DNA of 10,867 nucleotides from RGIG464 sp045599585 (GTDB lineage Bacteria > Myxococcota_A > Bradymonadia > UBA4248). Within the stretch, counting starts at the first letter, position 1. The number at the start of each line of letters is the position of its first letter. The stretch spans positions 1-10,867 of the forward strand of contig JAZRWH010000097.1 of NCBI GenBank assembly GCA_045599585.1, given 5' to 3'. This document shows positions 1 through 6,223 of the stretch, piece by piece. Made by a program: the position numbers and the translations under genes. The notes under the pieces are model-generated. The model did no database searches. It had not been told where the DNA came from and saw only the letters and a list, made by a program, of their open reading frames with translations.

Positions 1-37
1 CCCTTTCGTTTAACGTAAAATGAGCAAATGATCGCAT
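1..37 (-). CDS. Transposase N-terminus, IS30-like (partial)
   Basis: The first twelve codons read MRSFAHFTLNER. IS30-family transposases typically begin with a short lead and then a H-(L/F)-T-L-(E/N)-E-R type motif, the start of the N-terminal helix-turn-helix that binds the IS ends. The DDE catalytic domain would lie outside the window. The start codon follows GGAGG with a 4 nt spacer, and the same start exists in the right-hand copy. Twelve residues are too few for a firm assignment; another family with a similar N-terminus is possible. Confidence 0.55.
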   Translation of the reverse strand, partial: MRSFAHFTLNER

Positions 38-130
38 CAAACCTCCGTATGTGTAGTTACGCAAAATCATCATACACCGGATTGATGCGGTCCTTCTTCA
101 TTTTTATGCATTTGAAACGATAATCTACCG
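1..130 (-). mobile_element. Left IS end, IS30-like (partial, outward-facing)
   Basis: Positions 9-130 are the reverse complement of 10746-10867 with a single mismatch (C at 60 versus A at 10816 on the + strand). Read on the minus strand, the repeat begins near 130 with a GGTAGATT-like terminus, which recalls the TGTAGATT end of IS30. It runs through a 5' untranslated stretch and a GGAGG Shine-Dalgarno site (complement of 42-46) into a start codon at 37. The element continues out of the window, so its other end, length and any target duplication cannot be seen. The one-base difference shows that the two edges are two distinct copies. The family call rests on the start of the transposase and the terminus resemblance. 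Confidence 0.65.
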
Positions 131-195
131 ACTTCCCCCCACAAAAAATCACAAATCATCGTCTAATCATCGTTCTCATTTTTAATCATAATATC

Positions 196-3012
196 ATGTC
201 TGAACAGAAAACGCATTGTCATTGTATTCACATCGAAAACGCCACAGAGAACAATCTCAAGCATATTTCGCTGGATTTACCCAAACGCCAATTGATCGTC
301 ATGACGGGATTGAGCGGTTCGGGCAAATCTACACTCGCTTTTGAGACGATCTATGCCGAGGCGCGGAGGCGTTACCTCGATACACTGTCGTTGTATGCGC
401 GCCAGTTTGTCGGTGAGCTCAAAAAGCCGCACGTCGAAAAGATGACGGGACTCACCCCGGCGATCGCCGTAACGCAGGGTACGATTAGCAACAATCCGCG
501 CTCAACAGTCGGAACAATGACGGAAGTATATGATCACATGCGTTTGTTGTGGGGGCGCGGAGGCGTGCAGATCTGCCCGAACTGCCGTATTGAAGTCGCT
601 GCTAATACGCCGGATGAAATGCTTTCGAGGCTCATGGCGATGCCTGACGGTACAAAGTTCGTCCTCTGTGCACCGATCGTCAGACAACGTAAAGGCACGT
701 TTGAACAGGAGATTAAAAAGTATCGTGCAGCCGGTTTTACGCGTCTCATTGTCGATGGAAAGATGCGTGAGATTGTCGATATAGCGCCGCTTGCGAAGAC
801 CGTTCGTCACGACATCGATCTCGTCATTGATCGCCTCATCGTGCGCGAAAATGCACGTAAACGCATTCGCGAAAGTTTGGACCTTGCGCTCAAATACGGT
901 GAAGGACAGTGCTACGTCGAACAAATTCTCGATGATGGTTCAACGCACAAGATTTTTTTAAGTCAAAATGCCACGTGCCCCCGATGCCGTCAGTCTTTTC
1001 CCGAAATTAACCCAAATATGCTCGCTTTTAACTCGTCTCAAGGATGGTGCGATGCGTGCTCGGGAACGGGATCAATTCGCGTCGTGCGTACTCAAATGAT
1101 GATGGGGGATCCGTCGTTGCCGCTCTGGTCTGGTGATGCCGAAACGTCGTCCTTTTTGCCCTTGGTCGATCTTGAGGAAGAAGACTGCACAGACGCGCTT
1201 AAAGTGTTCAAAAAGCTCGCGAAAAAATACAACGTCGCTATTCAAAAACCGGCAGAGCTGTGTAGCAGTGACACGTTGGATGATCTATTTTGCGAGTTTA
1301 TCAATTATATTTATACGCATGAGAGCTTGTCACCTGAGGCGACCGACTTTTTGTACGATAGCTATACGTCCGAAGAGGTCTGCCCAGTCTGTGAAGGATC
1401 GCGTTTGCGCCTTGAAGCGCGCTTTGTTGAATTTGCGGGATGCCTTCTTGAAGAGGTTCACGCCATGACGATCGACGATGCCGTGAAATTCTTTAAGGCG
1501 TGTCAGCCTGACGAACGCGGCGCGCTGGTGGCGCGTGATGTCTTGGGGCCACTCATTTCGCGTCTCGAATTTGTACAGAATGTTGGACTCGGTTACCTCA
1601 ATCTCAATCGAGGGGCATCGACGTTGTCTGGCGGTGAGGCTCAACGCATTCGTTTGGCCAGTTTGCTGGGCAATGGTTTAACGGCTGTGACGTACATCCT
1701 CGACGAGCCATCCATCGGTTTGCATGCGCGTGACCAACAGCGACTCATTGGCGTGCTGCAGGCACTTCGAGATCGTGGGAATACGCTCATCGTCGTCGAA
1801 CATGACGATCAGACAATGAAAGCGTCTGATTATCTCGTCGATATTGGGCCTAAGTCGGGCGTTCACGGCGGAGAAGTCGTCTATGCCGGCCCCGTTTCAG
1901 AAATTGGCAAGGTCAATGACTCGGTAACGATCGATTACCTCCTGGGGCGGCGTGAGGTCGCGATTCCAACTCAGCGTCGCTCCGGAAACGGACTCCAAAT
2001 CTCCCTTAGCGGTGCAAAAAAACATAACGTACATGGGGTGGACATTCGCATTCCCTTGGGCTGTATTACCTGTGTTACAGGCGTCAGCGGCTCGGGTAAA
2101 TCCACGCTCATCAACGACATCCTTCTTCCTGCCATCAAACTAAAACTCGCTCGCAAAAAAAATGTCGTCTCAGAATTTTTCGATTGCATTGAAGGCGTCG
2201 AAGGCATTGGCCGACTTCTGGAAGTGGATCAAAAGCCTATCGGCCGCATTCCACGCTCAAATCCTGCGACGTACACTAAAGTTTTTGATGAAATTCGTAA
2301 GCTTTTTTCTGCGCAACCCGAAGCTAAGATGTTCGGCTATTCCCAAAGCCGCTTTAGCTTTAACGTGGCTGCCTCGCGAGGCGGTGGGCGTTGTGAGACT
2401 TGTGCCGGCGCCGGTGTGCGCACCATCGAAATGAAATTCCTCGCGAATACCTATGTCGATTGTGAGACGTGCCACGGCAAACGCTTTAATGACGCTACCC
2501 TCCGTGTGCGCCTTAATGGGCGCTCCATTGCGGATGTCCTCAACATGACCTTTGATGAGGCACTCGATTTCTTCCACGATTACACCAAAATTACGAAGAT
2601 TCTCCAGACCGTCTGCGACGTGGGCCTCGGCTATCTTCGCCTCGGACAGCCTAGTCCGACGATTTCGGGCGGCGAAGCTCAGCGCATTAAACTTTCTAAA
2701 GAAATCGCAAAGAAAAATGCCACGCCGACGCTTTTTGTATTCGACGAACCGTCAACAGGCCTCCATATCGAAGACGTCGATCGCCTCATTGGAGTCATGA
2801 ATCGCCTCATCGACAAAGGACATTCCGTGCTCGTCATTGAGCATAACCTCGATATCATTAAGTGCTCCGATTATATTATTGATGTTGGGCCAGAAGCAGG
2901 TGTGGGCGGCGGTAGCATCGTCTGCACTGGTACCCCCGAACAGGTCGCAGCCTGCGCAGCTTCACATACAGGGCGCTTTTTGAGAGACTGCGGCGTCAAG
3001 CCGCAAAATTAA
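196..3012 (+). CDS. uvrA: UvrABC excision nuclease subunit A
   Basis: This is the ATP-dependent damage-recognition subunit of nucleotide excision repair, which loads UvrB on damaged DNA in the cytoplasm. At 938 aa it is full length (E. coli UvrA is 940). Visible parts in order: Walker A GLSGSGKST (38-46); the YARQF segment (67-71); a UvrB-binding region (about 130-250, starting CPNC); zinc site 1 (C261, C264, C285, C288); signature LSGGEAQ (477-483) and Walker B with D503/E504; second Walker A GVSGSGKST (629-637); zinc site 2 (C733, C736, C756, C759); second signature SGGEAQ (824-829) and D850/E851. All ATPase and zinc ligands are present, so it should be active. Because the UvrB-binding region is retained, it is not a short UvrA2-type protein. 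One deviation is PAIAVTQ where the usual form is close to SIDQ. No Shine-Dalgarno precedes the ATG, and no better start is visible. Whether this is the only uvrA of the genome is unknown. Confidence 0.95.
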   Translation: MSEQKTHCHCIHIENATENNLKHISLDLPKRQLIVMTGLSGSGKSTLAFETIYAEARRRYLDTLSLYARQFVGELKKPHVEKMTGLTPAIAVTQGTISNNPRSTVGTMTEVYDHMRLLWGRGGVQICPNCRIEVAANTPDEMLSRLMAMPDGTKFVLCAPIVRQRKGTFEQEIKKYRAAGFTRLIVDGKMREIVDIAPLAKTVRHDIDLVIDRLIVRENARKRIRESLDLALKYGEGQCYVEQILDDGSTHKIFLSQNATCPRCRQSFPEINPNMLAFNSSQGWCDACSGTGSIRVVRTQMMMGDPSLPLWSGDAETSSFLPLVDLEEEDCTDALKVFKKLAKKYNVAIQKPAELCSSDTLDDLFCEFINYIYTHESLSPEATDFLYDSYTSEEVCPVCEGSRLRLEARFVEFAGCLLEEVHAMTIDDAVKFFKACQPDERGALVARDVLGPLISRLEFVQNVGLGYLNLNRGASTLSGGEAQRIRLASLLGNGLTAVTYILDEPSIGLHARDQQRLIGVLQALRDRGNTLIVVEHDDQTMKASDYLVDIGPKSGVHGGEVVYAGPVSEIGKVNDSVTIDYLLGRREVAIPTQRRSGNGLQISLSGAKKHNVHGVDIRIPLGCITCVTGVSGSGKSTLINDILLPAIKLKLARKKNVVSEFFDCIEGVEGIGRLLEVDQKPIGRIPRSNPATYTKVFDEIRKLFSAQPEAKMFGYSQSRFSFNVAASRGGGRCETCAGAGVRTIEMKFLANTYVDCETCHGKRFNDATLRVRLNGRSIADVLNMTFDEALDFFHDYTKITKILQTVCDVGLGYLRLGQPSPTISGGEAQRIKLSKEIAKKNATPTLFVFDEPSTGLHIEDVDRLIGVMNRLIDKGHSVLVIEHNLDIIKCSDYIIDVGPEAGVGGGSIVCTGTPEQVAACAASHTGRFLRDCGVKPQN

Positions 3013-3027
3013 GGGGTGCTTATGGGC

Positions 3028-3059
3028 GCCGGCCTATTGCCCACGGCAATACGGTCGGC
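3028..3059 (+). repeat. Bulged-C hairpin, copy 1
   Basis: The outer stem is 3028-3034 with 3053-3059 (seven pairs, one G-T wobble). TAT at 3035-3037 pairs with ATA at 3049-3051, C3052 is unpaired, and the inner stem 3038-3041 with 3045-3048 closes a CAC loop. The TAT/ATA-C core is shared with six other hairpins in this window whose stems have different sequences. It lies 15 bases after the uvrA stop and directly before the terminator hairpin. Confidence 0.75.
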
Positions 3060-3060
3060 A

Positions 3061-3096
3061 AACGCCGCTATCGCTACGCGATACGCGGCGTTTTTT
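3061..3096 (+). terminator. Rho-independent terminator of uvrA (bulged-C hairpin, copy 2)
   Basis: The outer stem 3061-3068 with 3085-3092 includes the GC-rich CGCCGC/GCGGCG. TAT (3069-3071) pairs with ATA (3081-3083), C3084 is bulged, and CGC/GCG closes a TAC loop. Six T residues (3091-3096) follow at once. It is the second of two tandem hairpins of the same family downstream of uvrA. Confidence 0.85.
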
Positions 3097-3124
3097 CTTC
3101 TTGATGGGCCAAATGTTGCCGTAT

Positions 3125-3158
3125 CGCGGGCAACCCTTGAAAACTCCCCGCGTTTTTT
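3125..3158 (+). terminator. Second terminator-like hairpin
   Basis: CGCGGG (3125-3130) pairs with CCCGCG (3147-3152) across a 16 nt loop and is followed by six T (3153-3158). An alternative stem, GTTGCC (3115-3120) with GGCAAC (3129-3134), would compete with it. Because a promoter candidate begins at its T-run, it is more likely a back-up stop for uvrA transcription than an attenuator. Confidence 0.45.
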
Positions 3159-3186
3159 GGCGCGCGTGATCATTGGTGAGTATAAA
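3157..3186 (+). promoter_or_regulatory. Candidate sigma70-type promoter of the DUF3795 gene
   Basis: TTGGCG (3157-3162, four of six to the -35 consensus) and TATAAA (3181-3186, five of six to the -10) are separated by 18 bp. Transcription would start near 3193, leaving a leader of about 78 nt before the ATG at 3271. This is prediction by pattern only. Confidence 0.45.
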
Positions 3187-3270
3187 ATTTGCCGCAGAGG
3201 CATATTTCGTGGCTAATGTATCCGTGCATGGTGTCATCATGCTTTGACTGATGTGGATGGTGGAGAAAAG

Positions 3271-3603
3271 ATGGACAATCCAATTGCTTATTGCGGATTA
3301 AATTGCGAAAAGTGTGATGCGCGTATGGCGACGCTCAAGGATGACAACGATCTTCGAGCGCTCGTAGCCAAAAAGTGGAGCGAGATGAACCACACGACGA
3401 TCTTGCCCGAAATGATTCAGTGTCTGGGGTGCAAAGGTGAGGGGGGTAAGTGTTATTACTGCAGTAACATGTGTGAGATCCGCAAATGTGCTATGGCGCA
3501 TGGCTATGAAAATTGCGGTGCTTGTTCAGACATGCAGAAATGCGCTAAACTCGCTCCGTTTATTGAAAATAATGAAGAAGTGTTGAAAAATTTAACATCT
3601 TAA
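3271..3603 (+). CDS. DUF3795-type cysteine-rich protein
   Basis: A 110 aa protein beginning with the typical YCGLNCEKCDA motif of DUF3795 proteins. It has twelve cysteines (8, 12, 15, 51, 54, 61, 64, 68, 73, 82, 85, 91), largely as CxxC or CxxxC pairs, which suggests a zinc- or cluster-binding fold; the family's function is not known to me. No signal peptide or membrane segment is seen, so it should be cytoplasmic. The ATG at 3271 was preferred over an upstream in-frame TTG at 3244 because GGAG (3262-3265) sits at a suitable distance and the family motif begins soon after it. The DUF3592-type gene follows 42 bp downstream on the same strand, with no terminator visible between, so the two are probably co-transcribed. 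Confidence 0.8.
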   Translation: MDNPIAYCGLNCEKCDARMATLKDDNDLRALVAKKWSEMNHTTILPEMIQCLGCKGEGGKCYYCSNMCEIRKCAMAHGYENCGACSDMQKCAKLAPFIENNEEVLKNLTS

Positions 3604-3645
3604 AGATTTACGACAATTGAGTCTGCTTGTCGGAGGACTATAAAG

Positions 3646-4050
3646 ATGAATTTGTTCTTTCTCGGGATTGGTTTAGCTTTTTTGATCGGTGGAATTTGTT
3701 ATTTGTTATACATTAAAAGTATTAAGAAAAACTGGATTCCTCAAGATGCGACAGTAACCAATGTGGAAATGGTGAAGAAGCGCGTTAAGGATAGTAAAGG
3801 CCATTATCGTACGAGCACGATGTTTGCAGCCTCATATTATTATGAATATGAGGGCAACACATATACAAAAACCAAAACTAGCTCTCGTCACGTCGAGATA
3901 GGGGATACCATCTCTCTTTTGTTCAATCCTAAAAAACCTGACCAAGTGTTTTATCCTGATGGACACTCGATGATTCTTGTTGGGGTAATGATTGGATGCG
4001 GATTGTTGTTTGGAGCATTCGGTGTAATAGGTCCAATACATTCATTGTAA
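3646..4050 (+). CDS. DUF3592-type membrane protein
   Basis: A 134 aa protein with a hydrophobic N-terminal helix (about residues 3-23), a soluble region of about 80 residues, and a second membrane helix near the C-terminus (about 108-129). The central part (QDATVTNVEM, YYYEYEGNTYT, then GDTISLLFNPKKPDQVFYPDG) matches the layout of DUF3592 proteins, a small beta-rich domain between two TM helices with no assigned activity. The start is supported by GGAGG at 3632-3636, nine bases before the ATG. It is the last gene of the + strand group; a MITE-like insertion begins 24 bases after its stop, and no separate terminator is obvious. Confidence 0.75.
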   Translation: MNLFFLGIGLAFLIGGICYLLYIKSIKKNWIPQDATVTNVEMVKKRVKDSKGHYRTSTMFAASYYYEYEGNTYTKTKTSSRHVEIGDTISLLFNPKKPDQVFYPDGHSMILVGVMIGCGLLFGAFGVIGPIHSL

Positions 4051-4074
4051 TTGATCCAATAATATAGTGCGGTT

Positions 4075-4335
4075 CATTGCTGTCCCACAACATATTTTCA
4101 TTAACTGCAATGAAATTCGTTCGTTACATAGTTCTATACTTTTCTTATTCTCATTCTGTCCTGCGGACGCCCCTTTGGAATCCCCGCGCCCGCTGCTTGC
4201 CTTCGGCTTCGCGATGCAGGCGATTTAACAGTAATCTTAAGTCATTTTCATGCTTAGAAACGACTCTATATCGATAAAACAAAGCTACTGTAGAGTTATC
4301 ATAGTATTCTATGAAAACTTCGTGGGACAGCAGTG
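4075..4335. mobile_element. MITE-like element, 261 bp, with TIRs and 9 bp target duplication
   Basis: The left end CATTGCTGTCCCAC (4075-4088) and the right end GTGGGACAGCAGTG (4322-4335) are inverted copies with one mismatch in 14. Directly outside them the 9-mer AGTGCGGTT occurs on both sides (4066-4074 and 4336-4344), as expected of a target-site duplication. No transposase is encoded, so it would need a partner IS acting in trans. A 9 bp duplication suits several DDE families, IS4 relatives among them, but I cannot name the parent. The interior has a small hairpin (4096-4115) and a GC-rich block at 4160-4215 unlike the AT-rich rest, perhaps a second insertion. On the minus strand a frame without stops runs inward from the right end to a stop at 4151-4153, with no convincing start. 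Confidence 0.8.
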
Positions 4336-4359
4336 AGTGCGGTTGCGTTTTGAATATAT

Positions 4360-4393
4360 AAAAAGCGCCGCGTATCGCAGAGCGATAGCGGCG
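4360..4393 (-). terminator. Terminator of the leftward nuclease operon (bulged-C hairpin, copy 3)
   Basis: On the minus strand the stem CGCCGC (4393-4388) pairs with GCGGCG (4371-4366). TAT pairs with ATA and a bulged C follows; CGC/GCG closes a TCT loop. After one C come five T (complement of 4360-4364). The core is nearly the same sequence as the uvrA terminator at 3061, in the opposite orientation. It is the last of three tandem hairpins after the stop at 4473. Confidence 0.75.
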
Positions 4394-4396
4394 AAA

Positions 4397-4422
4397 ACCG
4401 CGCCGTATGTAATAGGCGCGGT
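4397..4422 (-). repeat. Bulged-C hairpin, copy 4
   Basis: The eight-pair outer stem is 4397-4404 (ACCGCGCC) with 4415-4422. GTAT (4405-4408) and ATA (4412-4414) form the conserved core with only a three-base loop, so the inner stem is absent. It reads as TAT…ATA-C on the minus strand. It sits three bases from copy 3 and five from copy 5. Confidence 0.75.
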
Positions 4423-4427
4423 GCGAA

Positions 4428-4451
4428 GCCGTATTTGCGAAGCAAATAGGC
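4428..4451 (-). repeat. Bulged-C hairpin, copy 5
   Basis: GCC (4428-4430) pairs with GGC (4449-4451). The GTAT (4431-4434) and ATA (4446-4448) core is present, and the inner stem TTGC/GCAA closes a three-base loop. The outer stem is short because the flanks (GCGAAGCC and GGCGAAGC) are direct rather than inverted copies. It starts 22 bases after the stop of the last nuclease gene of the leftward operon. Confidence 0.6.
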
Positions 4452-4472
4452 GAAGCATGTATCCTGTGTGTG

Positions 4473-6206
4473 TTATTTGATCTCTATTTGTATATCGCGA
4501 ATGACAGGCATATGTTGCATGCCCGTGGCTTTGGAGTCGTTGGCCTGGACGGGCGACACAAAGGACAATTCGTTGACACCGGGATGGGTGTTGCAGTTTT
4601 TATTATAAACACGTGAGTCGAAGACGTGGCCAGCGGGATAGCTGTGATTGCCAATGACGACGGGCACTTCGAGTTGGTCGAGCTCGGGACTGAAGAGGAG
4701 CCAGTCGTAGGGATTGGTGCGTGACGTGTTGGTGCTGTCGCTGCCGTTTTGGTCGGTTGGGTAGGGGGCATTGACGGTAAGGAGCGTAGACATCTTGGTT
4801 TCGGTGCCTGCGCGGGTCTTGGTATTGAAGTCACCGCCAACCGCGAGGTAGTAGTTTGTTTGATCTTCTGTGAACTTGGATTGAATGCGTGTCATGAGGG
4901 GTCGCATTTCGGTGGAATTGTCTTCGGTATGCAGGTGAAGACTGACGGCCAAAAGGTCACGCGGGCCTGGTATGTCGATGACGGCCCATTCCCAGCGGCG
5001 GTTGTCGACGATATTGGAGTCCCAGCCACCTACATGGGTGATTTTATAGCGAGAGATAATGCCATTGGGGAGCGCCCCTGATCCTCGATAATAATCATAA
5101 TCTTTGCCAAACGTGCTGTCGACGAAGCTTCGAAGCGTGGCGTCCGTGTTGTCGCCGTAGTTGAATTCCTGAATCATAACGATGTCTGGCTTGATCGCTT
5201 GGAAGATGCGTATGCCATGACCTGCGTCGTAGGATTGTGATGCGCCTGAAGTGATGTTGGCTGCCATGAGGCGAATTTTATATTTGCCAGCCGGATAGCT
5301 TTCGTCGTTATCGAGGTTTGTGAGCGTTAGGGGCTGAAGGGTTTGTGAGGCAAATTGGGGATCACTGCTGCTGATCTTGAAAGAGAGCGTGTATTTTTGT
5401 GGTCCATCAGCTTCCTGATCGTCGATGCCACGAATGAGAATGCGCTTTTCTTGATCGTAGTTCGTCGGGGTGAACGTTAGCATGGATGGTTCGGGCTGGC
5501 CTTCGCTTGGGTCGCTCGAAATCAGTTGAACGAAAACGTCGGCAGTGGGTTGTTTTTGAAGCCGCAAACCGATTTCGGCAGTTTGGCCGTCTTCGGAGGT
5601 TTCGAGCGTTGTGTACTGTCGAAGCGAGATGAGGGAGGACGATTGCCTTCCATCGTCGATGCATGTCACGTTGATCGAGAGTGGTGTCAGGCTGTTGTAC
5701 TTGGCATCGTTGCTCTCGAAATGAAAAGTTATGGCCGTTGTTGTATCGCCGTCAGCTTCGTTATCTTCAATGCCTGAAACGAGAAATTTAATGCGTTCCT
5801 GCCAGTTGTTGGGGGTTACGGTAAATTCTGTTCGATCCAGGATCAATTCAGTAGCATCTTCGACCGTCGCAGTGATTTTCACTTGTGTCGTTGGTGCTTC
5901 GAGGATCTGAAGTGATACGATGCCGCTCTGATTTATTTCCGAAACGGTGAGTGTACTCGGTGTTAAGCGAGCAAATTCGTTTTCGTTATGGTTGATCGTA
6001 TCATCAGGACAATAAATACAATTATTGTTGCCGCATGCGCGTAAGACGCAAGTCTTTCCATCAACGATCACGACTTCGCAAAGTTGACCATCATGGTAAC
6101 CGCAATCGGCCAGATTGTTGTCTTGAGTTTCGTTGCTTGATGTTTCACTGCTGCAAGCTGCGCAGAGCAGTGCGGCAAGCAGGAACGTAGAAAAGTAAGA
6201 TTTCAT
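4473..6206 (-). CDS. EEP-family lipoprotein nuclease with two Calx-beta-like modules
   Basis: A 577 aa predicted lipoprotein. The signal peptide ends at C18 (LCAAC, a non-canonical lipobox with Cys at -3). A short Cys-rich stretch follows (C35-C66, with CGYHDGQLC and CGNNNC), then two beta modules of about 105 residues (roughly 82-185 and 192-300) with Calx-beta features: TVSE, PTADVFV, TPTNY and GIDDQEADG. The C-terminal EEP domain (about 309-577) has N317 (AANITSG), E347 (MIQEF), H424 (SLHL), D459/N461 (GGDFN), D501 (DWLL) and H565 (MQHMPVI). EEP enzymes are metal-dependent phosphodiesterases or phosphatases; the substrate here is unknown. Glutamine replaces the usual Asp before the last His, as in all four paralogues. 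It is the last gene of the leftward operon, 17 bp after its neighbour, with no clear Shine-Dalgarno, which suggests translational coupling. Confidence 0.88.
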   Translation of the reverse strand: MKSYFSTFLLAALLCAACSSETSSNETQDNNLADCGYHDGQLCEVVIVDGKTCVLRACGNNNCIYCPDDTINHNENEFARLTPSTLTVSEINQSGIVSLQILEAPTTQVKITATVEDATELILDRTEFTVTPNNWQERIKFLVSGIEDNEADGDTTTAITFHFESNDAKYNSLTPLSINVTCIDDGRQSSSLISLRQYTTLETSEDGQTAEIGLRLQKQPTADVFVQLISSDPSEGQPEPSMLTFTPTNYDQEKRILIRGIDDQEADGPQKYTLSFKISSSDPQFASQTLQPLTLTNLDNDESYPAGKYKIRLMAANITSGASQSYDAGHGIRIFQAIKPDIVMIQEFNYGDNTDATLRSFVDSTFGKDYDYYRGSGALPNGIISRYKITHVGGWDSNIVDNRRWEWAVIDIPGPRDLLAVSLHLHTEDNSTEMRPLMTRIQSKFTEDQTNYYLAVGGDFNTKTRAGTETKMSTLLTVNAPYPTDQNGSDSTNTSRTNPYDWLLFSPELDQLEVPVVIGNHSYPAGHVFDSRVYNKNCNTHPGVNELSFVSPVQANDSKATGMQHMPVIRDIQIEIK

Positions 6207-6223
6207 AGTTAAACGTATGTTTA

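Noticed and set aside
502..924. Minus-strand ORF of 140 aa inside uvrA
   Set aside because: It is a shadow of a well-conserved uvrA reading frame, with no recognisable domain.
3115..3158. Attenuator or riboswitch formed by competing stems
   Set aside because: The better promoter candidate overlaps the T-run, so this structure would not be in the leader of the downstream gene; a second terminator is simpler.
4077..4277. Plus-strand 66 aa ORF, and a minus-strand stop-free frame, within the MITE-like element
   Set aside because: Neither has a ribosome-binding site or a recognised domain. The minus-strand frame (to the stop at 4151-4153) looks somewhat protein-like but has no start; it may be a leftover of a transposase or chance.
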